From Haloquadratum sp. (GTDB taxonomy: Archaea; Halobacteriota; Halobacteria; Halobacteriales; Haloferacaceae), in assembly GCA_028275165.1 (NCBI GenBank), contig JAQCNF010000167.1, positions 1 to 59,760 on the forward strand: a DNA stretch of 59,760 nt, written 5' to 3'. Made by a program: the position numbers and the translations under genes. Within the stretch, counting starts at the first letter, position 1; each line of letters starts with the position of its first letter. The notes beneath the pieces are model-generated. The model ran no database searches, was not told the DNA's origin, and saw nothing but the letters and a program-made list of their open reading frames with translations. Below, piece by piece: positions 8,478 through 17,200 of this stretch.

Positions 8478-9146
8478 TCATGCACTCTTTGGTTTCACCA
8501 GAAGACGGACCTGAGAACCATCTCGGTTTGCATACGGAATCGGTGTGCAAATGATGTCATACCGGCCGGGGCTAACAGATGAAAGATTGGCAATCCCTTC
8601 AATAATTAAGATATCTTCGGGGAGTAAGGTGAAATGGACGTGATGATTATCCAAGTCAGCTCCTGGCTTATCAGCCGAAAGAGCATCAATGCCAAAGCAA
8701 GCGATGTTTTTTTCGATCATAAATTCAGCTGCCTCTTCCTCTGGGTATACGAATTCCTGTAGATACTGTTCGGTGCTGGCAGGTTTCATCCCGCAATTGA
8801 GGATTAAATAATCACCCTGCGATAGGTTATGCTCGCGTGCCCTTGTCTCGAGTTCCGCTCGAGTGATTGCTGTGTTGGGATTCTTATGGCTAAAGTCTAA
8901 AATCACTCCCTCAGCAATCATTTCATCGACAGTGATCTCGTCAATTGTTCGGTATGTATCCTTTGAGAGGAAATGTGTCGGGGCGTCCATATGAGTTCCA
9001 CAGTGTGTCTCAAGATGCAGGATCGTCGAATTATATCCGTCCTCTTCAAGCACGGCAAAATCCTCAAACTCCGGGTCAGGATGGAGGGGAGGCAGTGTTG
9101 GGCTATCTTGGTCAACTGTCTGTGTCAGATCTGTCCATTCACTCAT
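8478..9146 (-). CDS. Cyclase-family hydrolase (kynurenine formamidase-like)
   Basis: A 222-residue cytoplasmic protein with the metal-binding signature of the cyclase/KynB family, H48-x3-H52-x-D54-x3-H58 in THCGTHMDAPTHF, followed by the usual G-V-I-L-D-F strand and the GDYLILNCGM segment. Members hydrolyse amide or ester bonds (for example N-formylkynurenine) or related substrates; the haloarchaeal members are mostly uncharacterised, so I leave the substrate open. No tryptophan-catabolism neighbours are present. It stands alone between tnpB elements. The start at 9146 gives MSEWTDLTQTVDQDSP, the usual N-terminus of the family. Confidence 0.85.
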   Translation of the reverse strand: MSEWTDLTQTVDQDSPTLPPLHPDPEFEDFAVLEEDGYNSTILHLETHCGTHMDAPTHFLSKDTYRTIDEITVDEMIAEGVILDFSHKNPNTAITRAELETRAREHNLSQGDYLILNCGMKPASTEQYLQEFVYPEEEAAEFMIEKNIACFGIDALSADKPGADLDNHHVHFTLLPEDILIIEGIANLSSVSPGRYDIICTPIPYANRDGSQVRLLVKPKSA

Positions 9147-9365
9147 GTGAGATACTGTAGACTATACACGTAAATCGATATCTGTTATGGAAGACTCAAT
9201 GACAGATCCACCGAACAGCCTATTTCATCAAGAATCAAGGCGAATACCTTGGGGCTTGACCCTGAGGAGGAAGCCGACACTCCGTGCCACATTCCACGCT
9301 TGGTAGCCAACCGACTTCCCAATATAAGATATCAGTTCAACTATCTATAACTATACTGATGAAAT

Positions 9366-10524
9366 ATGGAGGTTGTCCGAAACATCCACAGAAAGCTCAC
9401 GTTCCCGAGGACAAACACAGTGTTCTCGATGAGACGTTCAAGCAATTCCGTCAAGCGACTCAACATGTCGCCGACCACGGAGCGACAACCCCTCCGAAAT
9501 CACGGACACAAAAAATACACTCCACGAGCAAACGTATTCTGGTGCTCGTGAGGCCCTCTCATTGCAATCCAGTCTTGTCCAGAGTGCCCGCAACCTTGCG
9601 GCCACAGCACTCGGCAACTGCAAAGACCGTCTCATCGAAGACGGTGAAAAAGCCAGCAAACCCGAGTTCAAAGGCACAGTCGTCGTCTACAACGGTCGAA
9701 CAATCACATACAACGACGACCACGTATCTCTCGCTCCCGTTGACGACCGTGTGACTGCCGAATACGTCACACCAGTCAACAAGGAAGGAACGCCGTCTGA
9801 GGAGTACTGGACAGACGAATGGAAAAAAGGCGAAGCAACGCTCCACAAGCGTGATGGCACGTACTACCTCCACGTCGCCGTGAAGAAAGAAGTTGAACCT
9901 GATTCTACCGACGAAGCATCCGAGAACGGAGTGGTTCTCGGTGTCGATTTGAACGTGGATGGATACCTTGCGGTCACGTCAACGGGAGCGTTCTTTGGCA
10001 ATGCAGACTCCCTCAATCACAAACGCAACGAGTATGAACGTCGTCGTGAAGATCTACAACAGACAGGTACTCGTTCGGCACACCTCATTATCAAAAGTAT
10101 TGGCTCACGGTTCGCTCGGTGGAGTGCTGATTACCTCCACAGAGTCTCAAAAGCCCTTGTTCAAGAAGCTGTTGAGAACGACTGTACAGCAATTGCATTC
10201 GAGAACTTAACCATACGCAAACGTATCTCAAACGGCTCAAAACTCCAGCAGTGGGCGTTTCGTGAACTGCAACGCCACGTCGAATACAAAGCCGAAGAGT
10301 ACGGGATTGACGTGGACGATGTGAAGCCACAGTACACGAGTCAACGGTGTAGTCATTCTGAATGTGGCTTTACTCACGAAGATAACCGTGATGGTGACGA
10401 ATTTGAGTGTCTGAAATGCGGAAAGGAGTTACACGCAGATGACAACGCTGCCCGAAACGTCGGATGGCGTCTCAGCACCGGCTCACGTCTGGTGCTGAGC
10501 GAGCCACCAGTCAACTGGCTCTGA
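9366..10524 (+). pseudogene. tnpB: tnpB, N-terminus broken by two frameshifts; nuclease core intact
   Basis: TnpB is the RNA-guided DNA nuclease of IS605-type elements. The start reads MEVVRNIHRKLTFP from 9366, continues in a second frame with EDKHSVLDETFKQFRQATQHVADHG, then in a third frame with SDNPSEITDTKNTLHEQTYSGAREAL into the long frame, so two shifts lie in the first 50 codons. The open part from the TTG at 9562 (320 residues) retains the whole RuvC domain: D129 (GVDLNVDGYLAV), E214 (IAFENLTIRK), D293 (HADDNAARN), plus zinc-ribbon cysteines C263, C268, C283 and C286. A product started internally would lack the N-terminal wedge region, so activity is doubtful. Sequencing error at the shifts cannot be excluded. 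Confidence 0.85.
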
Positions 10525-10684
10525 AGTCAGGGACAGTGAACGCAAATGGTCACCTTCGACCGACTGCGCTACGCAGTGAGAGCGGGAGCCCACTGATAAG
10601 CCTCGGGGTTGTACGGAAATCGAAGATTTCCGTGATGACGAGAGACGAAGTCTCTCGAACCACTTGGCCCCGAGGCAGTTGACC
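10525..10684 (+). ncRNA. Candidate omega-RNA-like right-end structure of the tnpB element
   Basis: Directly after the tnpB stop come four stacked inverted repeats: ACTGCG-CTA-CGCAGT (10563-10577); GGAAATC-GAA-GATTTCC (10615-10631); CGAGAGAC-GAA-GTCTCTCG (10639-10657); and an outer stem CCTCGGGG (10601-10608) with CCCCGAGG (10668-10675) enclosing the last two. In characterised IS605-type elements the RNA used by TnpB comes from the 3' end of tnpB and the right end, with the guide just beyond it. Transcription is not shown by sequence; the same hairpins could act as single-stranded DNA recognised by TnpA. Confidence 0.65.
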
Positions 10685-10778
10685 AACTCTATATTATACA
10701 TCACCAATATTCGGCTATGTTGGACAGTATTGTAGCTGATAATCAGTCTTTATTTGTGATCAGCGACGGCTACATGAT

Positions 10779-11876
10779 ATGAATGAAAAGCGTCTGCTAG
10801 TTGCGGGGTTTGGCGCTGCCGTTGCTGGAGTCATAGGCTTTCTCGTGTCTCAATTCATTACTGCATTCACGATCTCTATTTTTTTATACTACTCATCACG
10901 GAGATTTTATCACCGAATTGCACGCTTTGACATTCCTCAGCAGTTGAGTGCACTGGTAACCATCGGATCACTCGTTGTCCCGTTTATTCTGCTTCTTGGT
11001 TATACAATTATTCTGCTGGCGATTGAGATCCGTGATTTTGTCCAAACATACCCTGTCGTTGAGTCGCTTCCGGATAGTGTTGCTCAGTTTGAGGGCGTCA
11101 ATCAGTTGCCAGCTCCAACGATCGATGGGATTGTGAGTGCGTACCAGTCCGGACAGTTGGATGCTTTTATTCAGTTTGGAATTGAGAATGTGGCATTTGC
11201 GACAAGCTTGGCGAGTGGATTGATACTCAATACATTCATTATTACAGTTATCACATACTTGCTACTCATCGAGGGAAGCGCATTCCGTGACTGGTTGCTT
11301 CGGTTTGACGATGAAGATGTTGCCCGGGAGTTCTTTCAAGCGGCCGATAGAGAACTGGAGGCAGTGCTGTTCGGAAATCTACTCAATGTGATAATCATCT
11401 CACTCATCGGTGTCATCGTATTTATGAGCTACAATGTCGTCGCACCGGACCCTGCGGAGGTCCCATATCCAGTCCTGTCTGGCACGCTTACTGGCATTGC
11501 GAGTTTAATTCCAGTGATTGGAATGAAAATTGTATACATCCCGTTGGCAGTATTTGGATCAGTGCCGGTCATTTTGCAGGGCGAGAATGTGTTGTTAGTC
11601 TATCTTGGTGGATTTCTGCTATTGGCAATTGTCGTCGTTGATACGATTCCGGATATCGTACTTCGACCGTATTTGAGTGGGAAGCGGACGCACGTTGGAT
11701 TATTAATGCTCGCGTATATTTTTGGTCCAGTCGTTCTGGGGTTCTATGGATTGTTTTTTGCCCCGATCGTGTTAGTAATCGGACTAACGTTTGCTGACAC
11801 CGCACTCCCCCGGCTTCTCGGTGCAGATAAGAAGGATCAACTCCCGTCAACACAATCCAGGTTGGATGATTTCTAA
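10779..11876 (+). CDS. AI-2E family transporter (UPF0118-type membrane protein)
   Basis: A 365-residue polytopic protein with hydrophobic segments near residues 10-35, 55-80, 140-165, 205-230, 235-265, 275-300 and 310-345. The hydrophobic start, a soluble middle region, and the VYIPLAVFGSVPVILQGENVLLVYLGGFLLLAIVVVDTIPDIVLRPYLSGKRTHVGLLML segment near the C-terminus are typical of the AI-2E/PerM exporter family, whose members include Na+/H+ antiporters and putative signal exporters. The substrate is unknown. A TATA-like CTTTATTTG at 10746-10754 lies about 25 bases before the ATG, consistent with a leaderless transcript. It stands alone, after the tnpB element. Confidence 0.85.
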   Translation: MNEKRLLVAGFGAAVAGVIGFLVSQFITAFTISIFLYYSSRRFYHRIARFDIPQQLSALVTIGSLVVPFILLLGYTIILLAIEIRDFVQTYPVVESLPDSVAQFEGVNQLPAPTIDGIVSAYQSGQLDAFIQFGIENVAFATSLASGLILNTFIITVITYLLLIEGSAFRDWLLRFDDEDVAREFFQAADRELEAVLFGNLLNVIIISLIGVIVFMSYNVVAPDPAEVPYPVLSGTLTGIASLIPVIGMKIVYIPLAVFGSVPVILQGENVLLVYLGGFLLLAIVVVDTIPDIVLRPYLSGKRTHVGLLMLAYIFGPVVLGFYGLFFAPIVLVIGLTFADTALPRLLGADKKDQLPSTQSRLDDF

Positions 11877-11981
11877 TTTTTACAGCAAGTGCATGTGCTT
11901 ACTCGAAGTGTGGAAACGTTTCGTATCTGAAGTGTATGCCCCACAGTTCTGTGGCCCGCGCCGTGTTGATGAGTGAATCGG

Positions 11982-12611
11982 TTATGTTGACTCAATATCA
12001 CCCTGCATTGAGGAGTGGACTGTACAGATATAATATGCAGCCTCATCTGCCAGTGTGTCAGTGAAAGTGAATGCGACTGTATCATCATTATCGACCCAAT
12101 TAACAGCACTATCGTCTACAAATGTGCCACCGGATGATTGCGAGAGTAGCGGCGTGTCATCAGTCGCTCGAATAGCGAGCGGGTGAGAACTCCAACCATT
12201 ATTATTGATAATATATCGTTGGCCGGTTTCAAGCGTCAGGGTCGGGTTTTGTTCTTCAAGCGGTGCCACCGACCCACTCTCATCCTCCGTAACCTCCCAT
12301 GCACGGAAGCTTACATTGTCAATCACAAGCGAAACCTCTGACTGTGTCTCAGTCTCAGTCTCTGAACTCATCTGAGTCCCGATTTCGGTGCTCGCCGTCG
12401 GCTCAGCCTCTGTATTTGTGTTCGCTTCAGTCTGTGTGTCGGTTGTTTCGCTGACTCCTGTGTCGGTCTGTTTAGGCGTGTCTGACTCAGGTGCTTCGGC
12501 GGTGTTTTCATCACTGGCACTCCGTGTTTGGCTGGAACAACCTGCTAATCCTGTTGTGAATACAGTCCCTAAGACGGACAATAATTTCCGTCGTTGTTTA
12601 TCTAAAGACAT
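11982..12611 (-). CDS. Cupredoxin-like Tat lipoprotein (halocyanin-type)
   Basis: A 209-residue secreted blue-copper-like protein. The N-terminus has the twin-arginine motif (RRKLLS, residues 7-12) and lipobox LAGC with C25 for lipid anchoring, followed by a linker of about 70 residues almost wholly of Thr, Ser and Glu. The C-terminal domain has the type-1 copper ligand pattern: His in SSHPLAI, then C196-x2-H199-x2-M202 in YYICTVHSSM. Halocyanin-like proteins shuttle electrons at the outer membrane face; the partner is not evident here. I start at the ATG at 12611 because it directly follows the promoter region; an in-frame ATG lies 6 bases upstream at 12617. An inverted repeat brackets its probable TATA box. 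Confidence 0.85.
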   Translation of the reverse strand: MSLDKQRRKLLSVLGTVFTTGLAGCSSQTRSASDENTAEAPESDTPKQTDTGVSETTDTQTEANTNTEAEPTASTEIGTQMSSETETETQSEVSLVIDNVSFRAWEVTEDESGSVAPLEEQNPTLTLETGQRYIINNNGWSSHPLAIRATDDTPLLSQSSGGTFVDDSAVNWVDNDDTVAFTFTDTLADEAAYYICTVHSSMQGDIEST

Positions 12612-12625
12612 AAGCAATATCTCAC

Positions 12626-12650
12626 GATGCTGGATAAAAAAGCCAGCATC
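12626..12650 (-). promoter_or_regulatory. Inverted repeat enclosing the TATA box of the cupredoxin gene
   Basis: Perfect 8-bp arms GATGCTGG (12626-12633) and CCAGCATC (12643-12650) flank an A/T-only spacer that reads TTTTTTAT on the coding strand. The spacer lies about 25-30 bases before the ATG at 12611, where the TATA box of a leaderless haloarchaeal gene belongs. A dimeric repressor bound here would block TBP/TFB. It could also be a transcription terminator for a gene reading the other way, but no such gene is present. Confidence 0.55.
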
Positions 12651-12924
12651 GACTCTACTGATGATTCTACTGTGATACGATAGAGCTCTTGATCGCTATT
12701 TCTACGGGTGCCGGTTCTTTACAGTGATTCAATCTTATCAGTTGTTGGCAATATGGGCTACTTTATTCAGTCTGACCGACCGGGACACTGCGGAATCCTT
12801 GCCGGTTATTGTTCGTTTGTCAGTGCTCCGAATTCGGCGTTTCTGTCTGTTTCTTGACGTTGGTTTCATCTGGAGTGACTGGCTTCAAAGCTCTCCGAAG
12901 CCGTGCTTCGGCAAACCCCAAGAC
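12651..12924. other. Intergenic, no gene seen
   Basis: No supported coding sequence. A small hairpin GAAGCCGTGCTTCGGC lies near 12897-12912. The region leads into the GC-rich transposase remnant. Confidence 0.4.
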
Positions 12925-14098
12925 GATGTGATCGAGTTCAGGTCAGGGGAACGAAGCGCGACGTGCCGCCACCGCCGGTGCTGGCCTCTGAGTGGGGTCA
13001 CGCGATCTCCAGCAGAAGGCACTGAAGTTCTTCCAGTTCAAACGCGCCGGCAACACCTCCCACGACAAGAATGTGATGTTCAAGCCCCTTGATGTCGCCC
13101 ACCTCCACAGCGCGGCCATGGAGACCACCCAAGAGTTGATTGAGGGAAAGCCGTGGATGTGGGGCGGAGAATCACTCAAACGCCGGGACTTCCTCATCCA
13201 CGTCTCGAAGTCCAACCGGGGGGAGATCATGTCGATGTTTCTGGCGGCGAACAAGTCGATGATTTGCCTACTTGACGAAGAGTCCGACTACTTCGGTGAC
13301 ACTATCGCGGTCGCCATCGACGTGACGCCGTGGCTGTGGTTCGGAAAGTACGAGTACGGCGAGATCTCCGAATAGATTTGGGGACGAAGGTCGGTCGCAA
13401 CTACGCCCACGCATGAAAGTTCGCTACGCTGGCTCTTGTCGGCACGAACACACCGATGACGGTCGTCTCTCTCCTCGCCGGCCTCAAACCTGGGTGTCGT
13501 CGCAGATCGGCCATTGCGGCTCGCCACGGCGAAGTTCGACATCGACTCTACCTGGGCAGCGAGCCCTACCAGAGCGGCGTGGCGAACAACACCCGCGCGG
13601 ATGCCGAATCATCAACGACGAGAAGGGCTCAGACACGCTTCAGGAAGTCAAAGAGGAGTTCATCGAAGACTCGGCACGTGTGATGACCTCCGGTGGAGCG
13701 TCGGAGACGTCAAGGACGGACGCGACTCCATGTTCGTGTTGTCAGTCGCGCCTCCAGAAACAGAACTGTGGCGGCCTGATCAACGCGCTGACGCAGTCCG
13801 ACACCAACCGCGACCCGCGCGCGGAGGTGCTGGCCGAGACATTCCGTGGCAGATAGGGGGTAGAGACCTCATATCAGGTGATCAAGAGTTGATTTCTGCC
13901 ACGGTCGAGTTCGAGTCAGATGGAGCATCGGATGTTCCTGTTCGGGTACGGTCGAACATTTGGGCGGTGGCGAACGCGATTGGGACAGGACGATCACGAC
14001 CTTAGAAAGCGCGGGAAATATTGAAGCCAACTATTTTGCCGAGTCACATGACGACCCGGCGTCACTCGAAATCGCGAAAGCCCCAGAGAGAGAGTTAT
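12925..14098 (+). pseudogene. DDE transposase remnant (IS4-like), multiply frameshifted, GC-rich
   Basis: Pieces of one transposase are spread over all three plus frames. From 12992: [22 protein letters not shown] and [26 protein letters not shown]. Near 13310: [18 protein letters not shown], with a probable first catalytic Asp. From 13456: MTVVSLLAGLKPG. Near 13520: LRLATAKFDIDS. Near 13610: IINDEKGSDTLQEVKEEFIED. From 13861: VETSYQVIKS, matching the E-x6-K signature of IS4-like enzymes, then SQMEHRMFLFGY. Stops and shifts prevent any full product. The DNA is clearly richer in G and C than its surroundings, so it probably came from a higher-GC haloarchaeon. Exact ends and target repeats were not found. 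Confidence 0.75.
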
Positions 14099-14344
14099 GA
14101 GGATTCAGTGAGTTCGGAAGGATTTATTGCTGAAGTTCAGCGTCTAAGAGAGATCCGGCCGCACCCTCGCACTCAACAACATCACCACATTGCCAACAAC
14201 TGTTCTGAGTTTGCATGTCAACATAACGGTGGTCATGAATAACGAGAGGTGAAACATCACCAAGATGCATGCGCAAGGCTCGAGTGTTATCCACAGAACA
14301 GTGTTATTCGAATTCATGACAGTCATAATAATTCACACTGGTGA
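14099..14344. other. Intergenic between transposase remnant and PATE-like element
   Basis: No gene seen. AT-rich near 14320-14340. Confidence 0.35.
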
Positions 14345-14700
14345 ATCTCAGCGGCAACGAAATCAAGTGGTTCGAGAATTTCTCGTTCCTGTCATCATAG
14401 GGGAATCCATTTTCCGCCCGGCCCGAGGCTTATCAGCAGCTTCACTGCATCTTCCCCCGACTCGAGTTGGCTTGAGTTCTCCCAATATAACTCGATATCG
14501 AGTCGCGGGCGTTTACGGGTCAGTCACCCTGAGTCGAAGCGCCTGATTGACCGGCAGCCCATGTCTGACAACACCTGTGACTGCCAGCCACTACACTGCA
14601 AGTCACTCAGTCAGTCATCATCACCGTTTGCAACTCGAACCCGACAGCTGTCGGCTCTCGCGGCTCAAGCGTCGGAGTCAGAGTATCCGCTTTGACATCC
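14345..14700 (-). mobile_element. PATE-like non-autonomous element (copy 1)
   Basis: On the minus strand this region aligns over its length with 31262-31596. Shared in the same order: a left end with CGGATA.T.TGACTC and AGCCGACAGC, a middle GGGCTGCC.GTCAATCAG, a palindrome ACTCGATATCGAGT (14490-14503), GATAAGCCTCGG, and a right end with hairpin arms CGAGAA and TTCTCG (14373-14378, 14380-14385) followed by GAACCACTTGA. It contains no meaningful ORF. Such elements with IS200/IS605 ends and an internal palindrome are known from Haloquadratum as PATEs. It ends about 40 bases before the glucoamylase start. Confidence 0.75.
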
Positions 14701-14741
14701 GATGAAAATGTCAAGCTCAATCAAACGCGGCGCTCAATACG

Positions 14742-16934
14742 ATGAGGTTAACAAGACTATTTCATAGGACGGGTTGCAGTAGGAGTGCATGGTCGCCCCG
14801 GGTTTATTCGCCCGCAAATGATACATATTACATGCCTATTGAGTCGAATGCTCCGGACGTGCCAAGCGATAAGGATGCGATTCTCAGCGCACCACACAGC
14901 GATGGTGCAAACGTTCTCCTAACGGCTAACCGGTATGACGATGCTGAGGCGGGTCGTCATGGAGCTCTCATCGAAGAGACATCGGCGTTCCGCTCGGATG
15001 TTGAGTTGTTCTATGATCTGCATACACTCGCGTGGAATGCAGACCAGCAACATACACTAGATAATCGAGACGATGCAATTGAGAGCGACATCTCCTACAC
15101 ATCGAGTCAAGTTCCTGAGATCACACTTGAAAATCATTTCGAGGAGCCTGGATCAAATGGAACAATCACACAACAAGTCGTTGCAAGTATTGATACTTGC
15201 GGGGTGCTGATGCAGACAACTGCGGAATTCGAGACAGTTGCAGAGCGGACGTTCTACACAGTCATGAATCTCGGGATCAATGGTCACAGCCATCAAAACC
15301 CGGATGCGGTGCAGGAGGCATTCGTTAGAGAGCACAACGGCGTCGAATGCATCGTTGCGACCGATGGCAACAGGTGGTTAGCCCTTGCACAGGAACATAG
15401 TGGCCAGCAGGGGTTTGATGGTCGAAGAATTGGTCATACTGGTATTTCATCGGGTCCAAGACAGAGCGCTTGGGCAGATATATATCAAGAAAATACTGGT
15501 TTCATTGATGAGAGTGCGCAGGCTAAGGGTAATCTTGACGCCGGCGTTGGAGTGTATGCCGGCGAAACAAAGACAGCGTCATGGCTGACCAGTGTTGGGT
15601 TTGGGTATGGAATGGATGCAGCGATAGAACATGCATTCACACTGCTTGATCAAGGATACGAGGCAGAACAGAGGTCGTTCGAAGAGGCATGGCAAGAGTG
15701 GCACGAAACGGTGTCAAGTGGACCGACGGACGACGCTGCTGTTAATGGGCTGTACAAGCGTTCGTTGACAGCTATGAAGTGTGCACAAGATGGCTGCTGT
15801 GGGATCATTGCAGGCGCATTTAAACCGACGAACATGACATACAAGTTCATCTGGCCACGCGATCAGGTAATCATCACTCAAGCATTGATTGCTGCTGGGG
15901 CAGAGCGTGAAGCGCGACGCGCTCTCCGATGGTTTGATGAAAATCAAATCACTGATGATGTTGTTGATGATCGAAACATCAACCGACGAGGGACCTGGTG
16001 GCAGAACTATTATGTCACCGGCGAGCCACACTGGCGTGCACTTCAACTAGATCAGGTCGGGGGGCCAATATACGCACATTGGTTAGTCTGGCAAGAGACT
16101 GGTGATGAGGACTTATTAGCTGATTACTATCACATGTCCCGACAAGCAGCAGAGTTCCTCCTGTCATATGATAACGGATATGGCTTCCCAAAGAAGCATC
16201 AGGACCCATGGGAGGAGATCTGGGGACACAGCACAGAGGGCAGCGCATCTGCAATTGCTGGCCTCCGTGCAATGAGCGAGCTCGCAGAAGCATATGGCGA
16301 CGCGGACTTTGCAGACCGGTGTGAAAAAATGGCCAATGTTTGGGCAGGGAACTTCAAAAAGTATTGCTTCAAATCGACCCCATATGGGGACGCACTCGTT
16401 ACTGCCGATAGTCCAGAGACCCACTCCGACCCACCAGCTGACAGTCGTCCGGATGCAGCATCGTTCATGACGGTTTGGCCGTGGAATGTTGCTGATGCTA
16501 GCGCCGAGCCAGTTTCGGCCACGTTATCTCTCGCAAATGAGGAGCCATGGGTTGCAAACGAGACCGATTGCGTTGGACGGTACCCTGGCGACCATTATAC
16601 TCCAACGGGAAGGGTTGAGGATGGAGGATGGCCGCTGTGTGAGGCGTACGCAGATATCGCACGCTGGATGAGCAATCACGATCCAGGCGCGGTAGACGAT
16701 TATATATACGAAGATGCACACGAGTGGACGACTGCTGCAGGCCTGCTTCCTGAACGGATTAACGGTACTGGCGAAGTTCGGTGGAACTCGAATCTTCAGT
16801 GGAGTCAGGCGATGTATATTTTACTCGTCGAGAGTCGCTCGCGTGATCGTCCGTTTGGGCTTGCACCTGGAGAGAGTTCCAAGGGAGAGCGAAGGAAATC
16901 GACAGATAGTGAGGGAGAGTACCTCAAGGCTTGA
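14742..16934 (+). CDS. Glucoamylase-like glycoside hydrolase (GH15)
   Basis: A 730-residue enzyme that should release glucose from the non-reducing ends of alpha-glucans. The (alpha/alpha)6 catalytic domain starts about residue 330. Key segments are YKFIWPRDQVIITQALIAAG (substrate-binding W-P-R-D), DPWEEIWGHSTEGSASA (general-acid Glu region) and GEVRWNSNLQWSQAMYIL near the end, which carries the second carboxylate region. The N-terminal half would be the usual beta-sandwich domain. No signal peptide is visible, so it is probably cytoplasmic and may act on stored glycogen-like polymer. The chosen start lies just after a PATE-like element; the first 15 residues are basic and odd, so either the ATG at 14832 (MPIESNAPD) is real or the N-terminus was clipped by the insertion. 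Confidence 0.85.
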   Translation: MRLTRLFHRTGCSRSAWSPRVYSPANDTYYMPIESNAPDVPSDKDAILSAPHSDGANVLLTANRYDDAEAGRHGALIEETSAFRSDVELFYDLHTLAWNADQQHTLDNRDDAIESDISYTSSQVPEITLENHFEEPGSNGTITQQVVASIDTCGVLMQTTAEFETVAERTFYTVMNLGINGHSHQNPDAVQEAFVREHNGVECIVATDGNRWLALAQEHSGQQGFDGRRIGHTGISSGPRQSAWADIYQENTGFIDESAQAKGNLDAGVGVYAGETKTASWLTSVGFGYGMDAAIEHAFTLLDQGYEAEQRSFEEAWQEWHETVSSGPTDDAAVNGLYKRSLTAMKCAQDGCCGIIAGAFKPTNMTYKFIWPRDQVIITQALIAAGAEREARRALRWFDENQITDDVVDDRNINRRGTWWQNYYVTGEPHWRALQLDQVGGPIYAHWLVWQETGDEDLLADYYHMSRQAAEFLLSYDNGYGFPKKHQDPWEEIWGHSTEGSASAIAGLRAMSELAEAYGDADFADRCEKMANVWAGNFKKYCFKSTPYGDALVTADSPETHSDPPADSRPDAASFMTVWPWNVADASAEPVSATLSLANEEPWVANETDCVGRYPGDHYTPTGRVEDGGWPLCEAYADIARWMSNHDPGAVDDYIYEDAHEWTTAAGLLPERINGTGEVRWNSNLQWSQAMYILLVESRSRDRPFGLAPGESSKGERRKSTDSEGEYLKA

Positions 16935-17200
16935 GCTCAAGACAGTTCACGAACTGAGTCAATTTAAATCAGATTAAATTAATACACTCCTCGTCACTGA
17001 GGGAAAGGGCATGGCTTCCAGTGAGGCCTTGCTCAACCTCTATTCTGTCCGAACTTACAGGGGTCTCTCGATGCGAGGTGCCCACGGGGCCGCCTATTCG
17101 GTACTCCCCTCACACTCAGGCAACTCTTCGAGAGGGGTTGATGTCAAAAAACGTGGCCTGCGATCATCCCGCGGTAGAATCTGGGGAATATCAGATGCTG
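16935..17200. other. Intergenic, GC-richer than its surroundings; no gene assigned
   Basis: Bases 17020-17190 are rich in G and C and include short inverted repeats such as CAACTCTTCGAGAGGGGTTG. I cannot assign a gene. It may be a worn mobile-element end, but I have no matching copy in the window. Confidence 0.3.

Larger units (their letters stand above)
9240..10684 (+). mobile_element. IS1341-type element (IS200/IS605 family, no tnpA)
   Basis: Left part: GGCTTGACCCTGAGGAGGAAGCCGACA near 9253-9279 shares the AGCCGACA block with the left ends of the two PATE-like elements (14345-14700 and 31262-31596). Then come the broken tnpB (9366-10524) and a right end whose last bases CCCCGAGGCAGTTGAC (10669-10684) match the other right ends. 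No Y1 transposase (tnpA) is present. The left boundary is approximate. Confidence 0.65.

Noticed and set aside
14144-14326. 60-codon minus-strand frame between remnant and PATE
   Set aside because: Cys- and Met-rich, not acidic, no conserved motif and no promoter context.
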